From assembly GCF_900963305.1 (NCBI RefSeq), contig NC_042518.1, forward strand, positions 186,001 to 250,000: a stretch of 64,000 nt of DNA, written 5' to 3'. Position 1 is the stretch's first letter. Every line of letters starts with the position of its first letter. The position numbers and the translations under genes were made by a program. Positions 45,924 through 58,400 of the stretch are shown piece after piece. Below the pieces are notes generated by a model, which saw only the letters and a list, made by a program, of their open reading frames with translations, ran no database searches and had not been told where the DNA came from. The stretch is from Echeneis naucrates. Its lineage: Eukaryota; Chordata; Actinopteri; Carangiformes; Echeneidae.

Positions 45924-48725
45924 TCAGAAGCTGAGGGAGAAAGCTCGATACGACAGGTTGGTAAAGACATCAATGTGGTCGCTGCTGCCTCCAACCGTCA
46001 GCACCTGCACAGAACAAAACATTCATTTAAGAGTTGTATCATCATAAAGATGAATTCAAGAAACATGGCCATCGCCATTTTGATCAAAGATCTTGATTGT
46101 TTTCAGTTGGAGCTGGACGAAGCAGTAAAGACTGAGCTCTGAACAATAATGGGATGCCACTGTTTGACTGTCTGTGCTGCATTCAGGGACTCACACGGTG
46201 TTCGGTGCTGTTCATGTTGAGCTGTAGCGTGTTGAGGCTCTGTGAGGAGCAGGGGATCTGAGCTTTGACCCCCCCTCCCAGGAGACAATGAGACACGTTT
46301 GGACCTTCGCCAACCGCCAGAATCTGCAACAGAGGAGGGTAAGTGTCTTTGAAACACTCTGCTGATGTGCAGTTAAAGGTCCTGGACTCACCATGTCCTG
46401 GTAGAAGGCAGCCTGTCGCTGGCAGCCACTCAGAGGGAAGGTGGACGTGGGGGACAGAGAGCGGAGGTGCCACAGAGACAGAGACGGACCCCCACCACAC
46501 AGCTGCAGGACAGAGGACAAGTCACACCAAACTGAAGTTTGATTTGAAAATGTTTCATCTAATTCAGAGAAAGTTCAGTTCATGTAACTTTAAGAATCAG
46601 GAATGAATGAATCTGACCCACTGTCATAAAGAAGAAACGGCTTTCTCCAAGTGGGACCTGAACTGTGTGTGTGTGTGTGTGTGTGTGTGTTTTTTCTCTT
46701 GCCATCCAATCAGACTCTGTGGTCAAACAGCTGATCCATTTCCCAAACTGAGGCCGTGCACAGGTCTACAGGAAAAACACCAGATTAGGGCCATTACTTG
46801 GGGGGGGGGGGGTGTAAACTGCAAACAATGAGATTGGCATCGTTGTCCCAGAGAAGGTGTCTCACCTCATACTTGTGGACCTCGATGCAGTGGACTGTCT
46901 GACCCGTCCTGCTGTCTGAGGACAGAGACGTTGGTTTAACTGCCATCTGGCTTTTCCTCTCAAACTGGAATCTGCTGATCACTCACCCCAGATCCTCACA
47001 GCTCCGTCTTCCCCCCCTGACAGGATGTCTGCCTCCCTGTCCCTCAGGCTCACACAATGGACATAGTCTGAGTGTCCCTGCAGGACCGCCTGGGGAGGAC
47101 AACAGTGTCTCATCACTCAGTGATGTAAAAGAAAAACAAAAAAAACAGGGTGTCTTCATAAACACTGACCCGTTGTCATGGTAATGGACGTTCTGTTTAA
47201 AGTGAACAGACCTTAAAGATGCCATGCTCCAGGTCCAAGATGTGGACGTTGTTGTCTCCTCCACCAATGACCAGACTGTTGTCCTGAGAGACAAAGAGAC
47301 AATTGTTAATCAGTCAGTCTGTTGTGCGTCTGTTGTGCGTCTGTTGTGCATCCGGACTCACTCTGTTGTTGAGGACCATGGAGTTGATCTCTGGGATCTC
47401 CAGACTGGATCTGAGTACAGAGACAAAGTGAGAGTGTTGTGTAACTGTGGGACAGACGACAGTTCTGTAGTGTGTGTCTCTCACTTGTAGTTGGGTCTTT
47501 TTGTCCAGAGAGGTTTGATGTTCTGAGGAAACAGGAAGTCAGAGGTCAGAAGTTATCTCCTGATAACTCTAAAACAATATTGAATTTATTGAGCAATAAA
47601 AACAATTTGTTTCCACTCGGAGGTGAACTGATCTGTCTCAGACCTGGACCTGGTTTAGTGAGTCACCTTCTTGATTAGCTCAGTCCAGCTCCAGGCGCTG
47701 ATCTCCCCATTGCCTGCACTCAGCAGGTGACAGTCACTGGACACCAGAGAAAAGATGGGACCTTCATGAGCTGGAGGACAAAACAGGAACCAATGTGGAG
47801 TCAACTCATAAATTCACTTCCTGTCCTGATGTAAACAGGAAACACTGACCAGACCAGACCAGTTCCCAAAGTGTGTGTGGACTCACCGGTGAACGTCAGA
47901 ACCGGTTTCTGACTCAGTCTCGTGGCGTCTGGACTCAGAGCCGCTGACAGACTGCAACAGGTCAACACAACCACCATGAATTTGACAACACCTACACACA
48001 CCTGTGTCCTCAGTGTGTGTGTGCTCACCTGAACAGAGCGATCTCACCATAGTTGTTTCCTGCTGCCAGGAATCGACCACAAGGAGAGAAACTCTGAGAG
48101 AAGACGGACATGTGGAGCAGCTGGAGGAGACCGTATCCATGGTGACAGAGAGAGCACAGTAACAGCCAGATCAATAAATGCTGTTAATCAGAAAGTGAAT
48201 CTGATGACAGATCAGTTGTTAAAATCCATTTTGGATTTTTATGACCCAGTCTCAGTCTGAGCGGCCTTGTGACGTCACGGTAAACTTTACATCTGATTGC
48301 TCAAAGAGACGTCACCCTGACTTCGTTATGTCTTTTCACAGAAAGTATTTTATCAATACGTGATCGATATTTATATAACGGCCTATTTCTTTCCAGCTCC
48401 GTCATGACGATCGATATCTGCATCGATCACCGCTCCGGACGCCACCATTTTGATGACATCACCGTGATTTTTGTTGTAAATGAGGCTCTTTGAAGTTCTG
48501 TTTCACGGACACGCGCTCGATTCTATTTCCCGCTGAGCGGAATTATCCTGGAGATTCTTTACACATCCGGATTTCATTCATTCACTCTAAGACAGTTTAC
48601 TGAACAATAAGAAAAATTACATGTTACAAAGTTAACGAAGTTTAGTTCGGATGTTTCTTCGTTTGTGGTTCATTTCACACAAAAACACAACCCAACGACT
48701 TAGACTTTACCTCAACTGGACCCAT
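45924..48725 (-). CDS. thoc6: THO complex subunit 6 (WD40)
   Basis: Thirteen minus-strand exons (48725-48711, 48120-48029, 47951-47887, 47770-47667, 47522-47485, 47410-47362, 47283-47212, 47089-46987, 46915-46866, 46765-46703, 46502-46392, 46323-46195, 46004-45924) join in frame to 323 residues; human THOC6 has 341. WD40 blades match THOC6: [97 protein letters not shown] and the C-terminus [18 protein letters not shown]6 is part of THO/TREX for mRNA packaging and export. The exon at 46765-46703 ([20 protein letters not shown]) ends at a GC donor. The 15-base first exon (MGPVE) is the least certain part. The gene is tail-to-tail with med15. Confidence 0.93.
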
Positions 48726-48729
48726 TCTG

Positions 48730-49240
48730 CTGCACAACTACACAACCAAGCTCACAACACAACGCCAGGATGGAAAATGACGATTTCGGGACGCGGAATT
48801 ATGACGTCAGAGAAGACGCAAGGCATTCTGGGGCATGTGGTCAATAATCAAATGGTCGATTTCTGTAGTTAAGACCTGAATGAATTATTTCAGAAAGACA
48901 AGAAATGAATAGCAGAAATAATTTCATTCTTTTTTACTGGTTTACACACAGAAAGGCCTTCTGGGCGGTCAGGTCTCACTGATGTGAGGATGTCAAAGGT
49001 CAGGAGACCTGGTTCAGGTAAGCCCGGCACCGAAAACTTCCAGATCTTCCATTTCTGCTCTCAGGCAACACTGGAGCAGCTTGGGGTGTGACCCAGTGAA
49101 GGTTCATCCCTTAGTGACGGTTAACGGGACACAAACAGACCCGGTCTGCTCCGGTCCAGTCCGGCTGCGTTATCCCCAGAGGCAGACAGGCCCAACTGCG
49201 CCAAGTCCGCGTTGGTCTCAGATCCGGATCAAAACGGACC
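48730..49240. other. Intergenic, thoc6 5' flank
   Basis: This stretch runs from the thoc6 5' end to the minisatellite. No coding exon is recognised. The thoc6 transcription start probably lies near 48730-48830. Confidence 0.4.
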
Positions 49241-49249
49241 TACACGGCA

Positions 49250-50215
49250 GGACCTGGTGAGGAGCGGTGGTGACCCGTTGAGGAGCCGCGGTGACCAGGG
49301 GAGGAGGGGGCGGTGACCTGGTGAGGAGTGGAAGGTGACCAGGGGAGGAAGGGGCGGTGACCCGGTGAGGAGTGGAAGGTGACCCGGGGAGGAGCGGTGG
49401 TGACCTGGGGTGGAGGGGGCGGTGACCCGTTGAGAAGCAGAAGGTGACCCGTTGAGAAGCAGAAGGTGACCCGTTGAGGAGCGGAAGGTAACCCGGTGAG
49501 GAGTGGTGGTGACCCGGTGAGGAGTGGAAGGTGACCAGGGGAGGAAGGGGCGGTGACCCGGTGAGGAGTGGAAGGTGACCCGGGGAGGAGCGGTGGTGAC
49601 CTGGGGAGGAGGGGGCGGTGACCCGTTGAGAAGCAGAAGGTGACCCGTTGAGGAGCGGTGGTGACCCATTGAGGAGCCGCGGTGACCCGTTGAGGAGCGG
49701 CGGTGACCCGGGGAGGAGGGGGTGGTGACCCGGTGAGGAGCGGAAAGTGACCCGGGGAGGAGGGGGCGGTGATCCGTTGAGAAGCAGAAGGTGACCCGTT
49801 GAGGAGCGGCGGTGACCCGTTGAGGAGCCGCAGTGACCCGTTGAGGAGCGGTGGTGACCTGGGGAGGAGGGGGTGGTGACCCAGTGAGGAGCGGTGGTGA
49901 CCCGGTGAGGAGTAGAAGGTGACCAGGGGAGGAAGGGGTGGTGACCCGGTGAGGAGTGGAAGGTGACCCGTTGAGGAGTGGCGGTGACCTGGGGAGGAGG
50001 GGGTGGTGACCCGGTGAGGAGCGGTGGTGACCCGGGGAGGAGGGGGTGGTGACCCGGTGAGGAGCGGAAGGTGACCCGGGGAGGAGGGGGCGGTGACCCG
50101 TTGAGAAGCAGAAGGTGACCCGTTGAGGAGTGGCGGTGACCCGGTGAGGAGCGGTGGTGACCCGGGGAGGAGGGGGTGGTGACCCGGTGAGGAGCGGAAG
50201 GTGACCCGGGGAGGA
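49250..50215. repeat. GC-rich minisatellite, 21-22 bp units
   Basis: About 44 tandem units begin GGTGACC and continue CGTTGAGGAGCGG, CGGTGAGGAGTGGAA or AGGGGAGGAGGGGGC. Variants alternate in a higher-order order (for example GTTGAGAAGCAGAA units pair with GAGGAGGGGGC units). The array ends within about 20-40 bases of the CpG island and probable first exon of the zinc-finger gene. A minus-strand open frame of 345 codons through it is a by-product of the stop-free repeat. Confidence 0.95.
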
Positions 50216-50229
50216 GCGGCGGTTCTGCA

Positions 50230-51320
50230 TTTTATTCATTCTGCGCATGATGACGCGTCGCCGCACGCGGTGCGCTCCACCGCTCGGTTAGCAGCGGCAG
50301 CGGCAGGAAGTCTGTCGGAGCGGCGGCGGGGAAGACCCGAGAACCACAAGTCGGTGGTGGATCGGAGGAGGAAAGAGAACCATGTCTAACCCGTAAAACT
50401 GGCGCATTTGCATCTCCTCGCCGTTGCATCGAGCACACCGCGGGCCCGGAGGCCAGTTGGGGGGTAAGTGTGGCGCGTTAAACGGCAGAAAAACGGTGTT
50501 TTCGGAGCGCGGGGCCGCGCTGTGTCTGCCGAGATCTTTGTGTAGCTGCGGGCTAACCTCGGGATGCTAGGCTAACTGCTGCAGCGGGCATTTGTTCCGG
50601 ATAAAACCGAATAATGCTCTCTGCCACCCGAACAGCTCTGTGTTTGTGTTGTTTTTGTGTTGTGCTGCTCATTTTGTTGTTCTGAACGTGCTTTTTCTCA
50701 TTTTCTCTGCTCGCAGGGGGCCGAGAGCTAGCCATGCGCTAACGCTGCCGCTAGGTCGGCCGTGTTTCTGTCCGTTTTCAGCTTCACAACCATAAATGCA
50801 TTTTTCTCAGAAAAGGTTGCGGTGCTCCGGGTTCTCCCGCCGGGATTCTGCACCGTGGCGGGTCCCGGTTGTAGCGGGAGGGGGGATACCGGGTGCTGTT
50901 TGTGGGTAAACGGAGTGAAGCTAGTCCGTTAGCATGAGGGGAAAATGGCTCGCTGCTCGAAAGCCATTTTCGAAGATACGGGGTCTGGGGGAGACGGCTG
51001 ATGGCCGAAGGTGTTGTCCCGCTCTCTGAGAGCGTCATGTCGGCTGAACACGGACAAACCGACCCCGTTCTCCTCGGATAACTCCCAGAACACCCCTCTC
51101 CTCCGGGCCGGCTGAGGTCGGGCGATTCTCCCCCGTTTAGACGGGGATCAGCCGAAGCAAATGTCGACCGAGTGTCGGCGGAGGAGCAGCCGCTTTGTCC
51201 CGAGAAATTCATGCTGGGGCCGAACTGAGCGGGAGGAGACGGGCCAAGGTCAGGGAGCCTCCACGGCCGGGGCCGGGGGCAGGGCTCCGTTGTATTAGGG
51301 ACCGGGGCCGGCGACGCTTG
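50230..51320 (+). promoter_or_regulatory. znf646: CpG island and non-coding first exon of the znf646-like gene
   Basis: The island is dense in CpG (GACGCGTCGCCGCACGCGGTGCGC and onward) and runs to about 51320. AGTTGGGGG|GTAAGTG at 50463/50464 is a near-ideal donor with no convincing coding frame before it, so a 5' UTR exon at about 50250-50463 splicing to the acceptor before 55498 is likely. The ORFs on the opposite strand here are GC-rich shadows. Confidence 0.6.
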
Positions 51321-51639
51321 TGTTGGAGGGGACACGGTTTGTTTACTCTGCCGGGCTGAAGCTGTGATTGGCTGAAGAGCAGAGACCTGGATCAGGTCTA
51401 CCTGAGAACCCGAGGCTTCGTTTATCAGAGAAACAGCTAGAGGTCAGTTCACTGTCACTGTGTCAGCAAACAGACTGCCTTTATTTATGTGGCACCAGTT
51501 CACAACAGGAATTTTCTTTTTAGAAATGTCCTTACTATTCACCAAGAGAAAGAGAGCAACTTGACAACAGGAAGAAATGTTTAACCCTTTTTAAAAAGTC
51601 TGCTCATCTTCAGACTCACCTGATTCTGTCTGAGGAGTT

Positions 51640-52015
51640 CAGACTCAGAAAATAAGAACTAACTAAAAACACACTCTGAATGTTTCCTTCTTTTCCAAAG
51701 AAAAGTTCCTCTCTGTTTTGGTCATTTCTATCTTTATCTGATCAGGAGTTCTGCTCATTAATGATGAAAAATCAGCTCCAAAGTCTCTGATGCTCTAAAT
51801 ATGTTCAACTCATTCTCCCCCTCTGTCTTTGCTGGTGGCATCTTGAGTTGAGTCACTTCATCAAACGCAAACTGTCACTTCAGAGTTCTGAGACTCTGAG
51901 GAATGAACCCAGACTTTTCTGACCAGGTTCAGGCGTCCCACATATCACACATTTAGAAAATAAGGAAACATTCAGTGTGTGTTTTTTAGTTCTTGGTTTC
52001 TGAGCTTCTCTCCAC
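51640..52015. repeat. Dispersed MITE-like repeat, copy C, with inverted arms
   Basis: The left arm (about 51643-51690: CTCAGAAAATAAGAACTAAC ... GAATGTTTCCTTCTTTT) and right arm (about 51957-52010: AAAATAAGGAAACATTCAGT ... TTAGTTCTTGGTTTCTGAGC) are inverted copies of each other, about 50 bases each and 265 bases apart. The interior shares the ATCAGGAGTTCTGCTCATTA block with copy A in the opposite orientation. There is no coding capacity, which fits a non-autonomous terminal-inverted-repeat element. Confidence 0.6.
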
Positions 52016-55000
52016 GATTATAGAGAACATGAACACAACAAGAGAAATTAGATCAGCTGTTATATCAAGTGATCTGAGGTGCAAAGCTCCACTAAAAGGC
52101 AAGAGTCACCGGGACTCACAGACTTATCCATCACAAGTAAATATAAATAATGCATCGATTGATATTGAAAATAAGATGACACTTTTCATGGAACTAGGAT
52201 TAAAATGAAAAGATGCATCTCCAGAGCAAATATTGCTATTGCTATGCGATCCATCAATCTGTTGATCAACTGAAATCAGTTGGCACCTCTTCGGATGGTT
52301 GGTAATAACTTTAGTTGTTTCGTTAATGCAACACATAGACTCTGTTACTTGCTAAAGCATTTTTCTATGTTTATTGTACGTTAAGTGAGTATATTAGTGT
52401 TTTGGACCAAACAAGATATAAAGATGTGATTTTTAAAAATGTTCTCTGTGGGAAAAAGTGTTCGACTGAGTAAGGTGTTACATCAGCTGATTGATTGTCA
52501 GTGGGACTGACTGGTTTGTGGCGTCTCTTCATTCAGGATTTGTTCACAACTATTATTTGAAAGTCTTTGATTATGATCTGTTAAGGTGCTTTCTTCCTGG
52601 TTTAATTGTTTATTGGTGTTTAAAGTGAAAAATGGGCTGAACAGGAAAGAATTTTTGCATTAGTTTCATCAGAAATCAATAATCAGGTCAATTAAAACTG
52701 GTTCCTGTAGAAACATATGAACACCCCCTTTAATCATTCAGAAGCTCTGGTTCTGGTCGGCAGGCCCCTCCCTCCCTCCCTCAGTGTGTCAGTGTGAGGC
52801 CTGAAACTCAGACAGGAGAGTCGAGACTGAGTCCGGACTCATGTGGTCCAGATAGTCTACTGCTGTGTGAATGTGTCTCAAACTGATTTTGGCTCTGCAA
52901 CAGTTCAACACTTCAAGAGCCACTGAGTTTGGCTCTTGAAGAGCTGCAGCAAATGATGCGTTGACAAGTGGAGAAAGACTATCAACTGTATTGATTACTG
53001 ATCAGATGTTTTAGTCCTATTATTGAAGAGACAGATCAGATTATCCTGAATCAGTAGACAAGACCAGTGCTGCAGAACCAGGATGAAACAGGAAGTCTGG
53101 TCTTATTGCTGCTGTCATTCCCGTCATGGAAAAGTCTGAGTGTGATGATGTGTGTGTGGGTTTGTCCATGTGTGTAAATGTGTGCATTTCAGAGCAGATT
53201 AACATGGCGGCTTGATGTGTAATCTGTCACTGATTAGCCTGTTAAAACTGTCACAGGCATCGACTCACTTTAATCACTCTGGTTCTTAAGGAAGTATTGA
53301 TCTGATTACTGACTCTTTGTCTGTGTGTGTGTGAGCGAAATTATGTTTTTGTTTTGTTTTTTTTTTTTGTGGAGGTGGGAATCTTTTACTGTCTCATGAT
53401 TCAATTTGATTTCTGGGGCTACGATTCAATTCAAAGCGATTTGATTCATAATGATTTCTGCTTCAATCAGTAGGTGTTCAAAAGGTCCTCATGATCTGCT
53501 CCAGTCTGACAGAATGACAAATGGAGATGTTAAAATGTCTTTTTTACATTTATGGCGTTTCAAACATCTAGCCATGCTTAGATGGAATTGCTGCATAAAA
53601 GCAATATCACATATTGCTTAAGTAACAAAAATAAAATTGTGCAATTAAACATGGGCTCCTCGTTTTGCAAACCTTGCACTCTGTGAAGCTCACATCCTGA
53701 AAAATAGGAAAAAAACAAAAAAAAATTCATCATAAATCATAATAACACATAACTGGCTGACATTTTACATGAAAGTTTTGTTTTTGTTTTTTTTTGTTTG
53801 TTTTTTTAATTGATCCTGAATCATAGTAAATGAGATTTGTGGTTCGACCCTCTAATCAATAATTAATTAATAATGAATCAAAGGATAGTTGAGCTGTTGG
53901 TTGATAAATTTCTTGTTTGTTGGTGGCTGCAGCGCTGCCTCCTGACAGTGAATAAATGGCACAGTCATCAACAGTAACATGATGACATACCTGATTTTGG
54001 TCAGACAGAAATTGACATTAATTTTTACACATTCACACCTCCCAAAAAAAACAAGATAAAGAGTATTAAATCACAAATAAATATTTAAAGGTGTAAAATA
54101 TGAACTGAACTGACTGAACACTTAAGCTTTCTCACAAAATAAAAGCAAACAGCTCAAATAAAATATAGGTGCTTGTTTTGTTCATAAATAAATGAGTGAA
54201 TGGTCTCCAACTGAAGAACGCACTCTGACTTTAATAGGTGGATCTTTCATTTTCTGGCCTTAATGATTTATATTTTCATTTATTTGATTATATCAGCTGT
54301 GAATTATTGAATGAATTACTCAGTAGGTGATTTTATGAATTTTTTTGGGATGATTACAAAAACCAGACTAACATCTTGTAATAGGTTTTTTTTTTGTTTT
54401 TTTTATGTCAGAGAAATCCACATTGAGTGACATGTTCTAGGTTTAATATAAATGTGGTTAAATTATGTTATTAAAATAATTAGTGTTTATAATAATTTTC
54501 AGGTACATTTCCAATCAGATGGTGACATCACAGTTTCAAGCCTCTTTCCAATTGGCTGCAGAACTGTCAAGTGTGACAGGTGCTGTTGCGACGGGCCATT
54601 TCTTTCAGTGCAGATTCAAAGGGGACGTGTACCGATTGGTTTAATTATTAATGATTACATTCTGAAATGTAAGAAAAGATTAACTAAAGCAGCTGCAGTT
54701 CAGGTAAAACTTTATTTTTTTATGGTAAAAATAATGTGACTAAACAAAAGAAAAGAAACTTTTTTTTAAATGGACCAAAATATTGATTAATTTTTTTTTT
54801 ATATTTACACATTGAAATTAAAATCTATTCAAGTTATAGGTCATATATATGGAGAAAACGAAAAAATGATGTATAAATGATATATATATATCTATATGTA
54901 GATATATATAAATATAATCTATATCTATATATATAAAAAATAAAGATTGATGGGTGGGAGGGTGGGAGTTGGGTTTTATTTTTCCCTGTTATCCATTAAT

Positions 55001-55490
55001 TTGTTATTTGTTTATATAATGATTTCATTCATTAGTTAATTTCCTCAGCGGATTGAGCTCAAATGTCCATCTTTCAGTTGTTCTGTGATTTAATAAAGAC
55101 AAGTCAAATATCAAAATGGCTGTTATTTTTCACACTCCTGGTTTGTCTGGATCAAATCTGTCTGGCTGTACAAGCAGCAGTTTGTTTTGGATTCAAATGT
55201 ATTTTCTGTATTTGTTAAAGGGAATGTCCCCTTTGCCCTCAAAGTAACCCTCTTCTTCCTTCTTCTTGTCGCCACAGTGATACCTCATTGGCTGGTGTGG
55301 ACCCCCCCCACAGGCCCGCCACCTCCCAAGGTGGGCCCCAATTGGCTGGACCGGTGCTGACAGCTCTCAGGAAGAAAATGGCCGCCCTCAGCTGAAGAGC
55401 TAAGCCCTGCTGTTTCCTCCCCCTGGCTCCCTAATATCACTGTTCATTGCTGTGTTGTGAACCGTGATTTTCTCCCTCCGATTCGCGTTA
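52016..55490 (+). other. Long 5' intron of the znf646-like gene
   Basis: AT-rich non-coding DNA runs from the CpG island to the first coding exon. It has T and A runs and a (TA)n-rich patch at about 54880-54940. No conserved exon or RNA gene was recognised. A possible extra 5' UTR exon could start after CGCCACAG near 55278. Confidence 0.5.
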
Positions 55491-55497
55491 GAGTACT

Positions 55498-58400
55498 ATG
55501 GCAATGCATGATATGAGTCGTGCCAAGGGTTTCCCCTGTAAAGAGTGTGATATGGTTTGCCCGAGTACTCCAAGTCTTCTAGAGCATATGAAAGCACATT
55601 ATCAGCAAGAAGAAACCGGACGATTTGAGTGTGAACAGTGTGGCCGAATTTACAAGCACGCAGCTAGCCTAGCCAATCATAAAAAGTCTCACGAAGTGGG
55701 CTCTTTCCAGTGTCCTGTTTGTACCCGGACTCTTCCAAACGCTGTAGCTTTGAAGAACCACTTACGTATTCATACATTATCCCCTAGTAGTGCCCACACA
55801 GAGGAGGAGAGCGAAGAAGTACCTGAAGAAGCCAGCCACGACGAGAGAGACTACGGTCTCGCCCAGGACCTCACTGACGGGTTCGGGCGCTCCCATTTAA
55901 ATAATAGTGGTATGGGACATAGTGTCCTCCAAAGCCACGAGACAGACGACCACGGAAAAAAAGGCTCCCCTGAATCTGACGACGCTTGGGACAGACCATT
56001 CAAGTGTGATCAGTGCGACAGAACATACCGGCATCACGGTAGTTTGGTGAACCACAAAAAGTGTCACCAACAAGGAACTTTTAAGTGCTCTGTGTGTTTC
56101 AAACAATTTAGCAATCTGGCTGCCCTAAACAGCCACGAGAGAACTCACTCGAAGTTCAAAACGCCCGGAGCCTCCATGGTTAGCAGCAGCAGCAGCAGCA
56201 GCCTCCATGATTCGGAGCGCAGCGGTGGTGCTCAGTCATCCCAGAGTGACGACACAGCTTCCTGTTTCTGCCACCTGTGTCAGATTGCGCTGCCAAACAA
56301 GGCGGACTTCCAGGAGCATATCCTACTGCACAACACGGCCTCACCGTCCCTCGGCTTGCCACGCAGTTTCCCAGGCATCATGCCTCACAACCTGAGTGCG
56401 GTTCGATCCCCGGCATACACCCCAGCCCTGGGGGACCCTCTGCCGCTGCCACCCCTACCAAGTGAGAAAAGAGGTCCCTACGACCCCATAATGGGCCCTC
56501 CGGTCAACAATCCCATCTACACATGTGCATACTGTGGCGCAGGACACCCAGATCTGGAGACCCTTAAAGTTCACTATCTAACCCATGATCCCCATCCTGC
56601 TTCTCACGGCCAGGAAAGTTCCATCCTAAATTCAGACACCCTAAGTTCTGGATCGCAGGGCTCAGTGTCCTCTCCCACAGGAGGCCGTGTTCCTCAGGCC
56701 AATTCTCCAGATGATGGAGAGCGCAGATTCAAGTGTGGGGAGTGTGGAAAAAGCTACCGCCATGCAGGAAGCCTGGTCAACCACAAACGTTGCCATCAGA
56801 CAGGACATTACCAATGCACCATCTGCTGTAAGCAGTACCCTCACCTGGCAGCACTACACAGCCACCTACGAAGCCACAAAGGACGTCCCTCCAACCAGCC
56901 TATTAATAATGACAGCAATGACTGGCTGTCTCCAGAGCCACTAACTCTGGACTCGCAGCAGAGCTATGTCCAGGAAGGCAGCGGTGCCACCACTCCTATC
57001 TCACTCCCAGGAAATCTTGGTGATGCTGCCCACTTTGTACCAGATGGTGGCCACAGCAGTGGGTTGGACTCTCTTGAATTCCATGATCGCTTTGATGGCA
57101 GCTCACTTTCCCAGAGCAGTTCTGCTCACCGTCAAGCTGACAGACATGTGTGTGCTGACTGCGGTGAGATGTATGGAGATGTTTCTGGCATTAAGTCACA
57201 CATGTGTCCCCGCCATGGCCAACAGCAGCCACAACAGCAGCAGGGCAACATGTCCAATGGTTTTATGGGGAGCATGAACTACCACAGCTCCAGCGGAACT
57301 TCACTGCCTGCGGGAAGCTCCAGCAGCTTGAAGGAAAGCAGCAGCCGACAGTACTCCCAGAGTGGAGGCAAGAGAATGGGCAGCAATGACAAAGATGAAG
57401 ATGATGATGGAGAGGTGTATCAGTGCTCAGTTTGTGGCAATCACTACGCCAGCCTCAGGGCTCTCAGGAGCCACCTGCGTAGCCATGCCAATAACCCCAC
57501 TGGACCAGGACCTTCAAACCTGGAGCAGGATTGGAGAATGATCTGCTCCACTTGTGGACAGAGCTTCTCCAGGAAGCAGGACCTCTTGAATCACCAGTTA
57601 GTGCATGGCCCCCAAAGGCCAGATGGTCAGCAACAAGGTATTGGTGGCAGCTCTACTAATGGCAATGACAAGATGGACGGACGCAATCACATTTGTGTTG
57701 ATTGTGGCATGTTTTTTGCTGACCGTCACCACCTCATCACCCACCTGTGCCCTGGTAAGAATCGAGGCAGCACATTGAGCAAGCAAGGCCTGAATGGAGC
57801 CAAAGGGATGTCTGGAGGAGATGGCGTCGGAGGTGGAGTTGCAGGGAGTAGCCGCGATGTTGGTGGCGATGGACGAAGACCTATGGTTGACCAAAGCGAC
57901 AAACCCCACAAGTGCGACCAATGTGGGAGAGGATACAGACACCCCTGCTCACTCCTCAACCACAAGAAGTCTCATAAAACTGGTGTTTTTCGCTGCTTGG
58001 TGTGCCAGAAACGCTACTACAATCTGCTGGCTCTCAAGAATCACCAAAGGACTCACTTTGACCTGAAGAGGTAGGTGCCTTAATCTGTGCATTTCCTTTA
58101 ATATTACTTACACATATTTAACATGACAGTTGGATCATTGCTGGAGATTAACATCAGAGCAGAAAACTCTTCAGTCAGGTTGCTCTTGTTTTACAAATGG
58201 AAATGCCAATGAACCATCTACTGAAAGGCTTAGCTCTGATTTGTGCTCAAATAGACTTGACCAACCAGCCAAATGCTGACCAAAAATTTGGATTTGAACA
58301 TTGTTCATTTTCTCCTTTGGACACAGATAAAAAGCACAGGCACAGGATCACCTCCATTTAGCTTAGTTCGTACATTTTTTGCTTACGGAGGCAATTTAAG

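Noticed and set aside
49229-50266. 345-codon minus-strand open frame
   Set aside because: It is the translation of the 21-22 bp minisatellite with units drifting between repeats; there are no splice sites or domain and it ends in the CpG island.
50784-51335. 183-codon minus-strand open frame in the CpG island
   Set aside because: The region is GC-rich, so stops are rare; the Pro/Ser/Arg-rich product has no domain and no splice partner.
54452-54739. 95-codon open frame with several cysteines (CDRCCCDG)
   Set aside because: It looks zinc-finger-like at first, but there is no C2H2 or treble-clef spacing and no splice link to the znf646 exons; it sits in AT-rich intron sequence.
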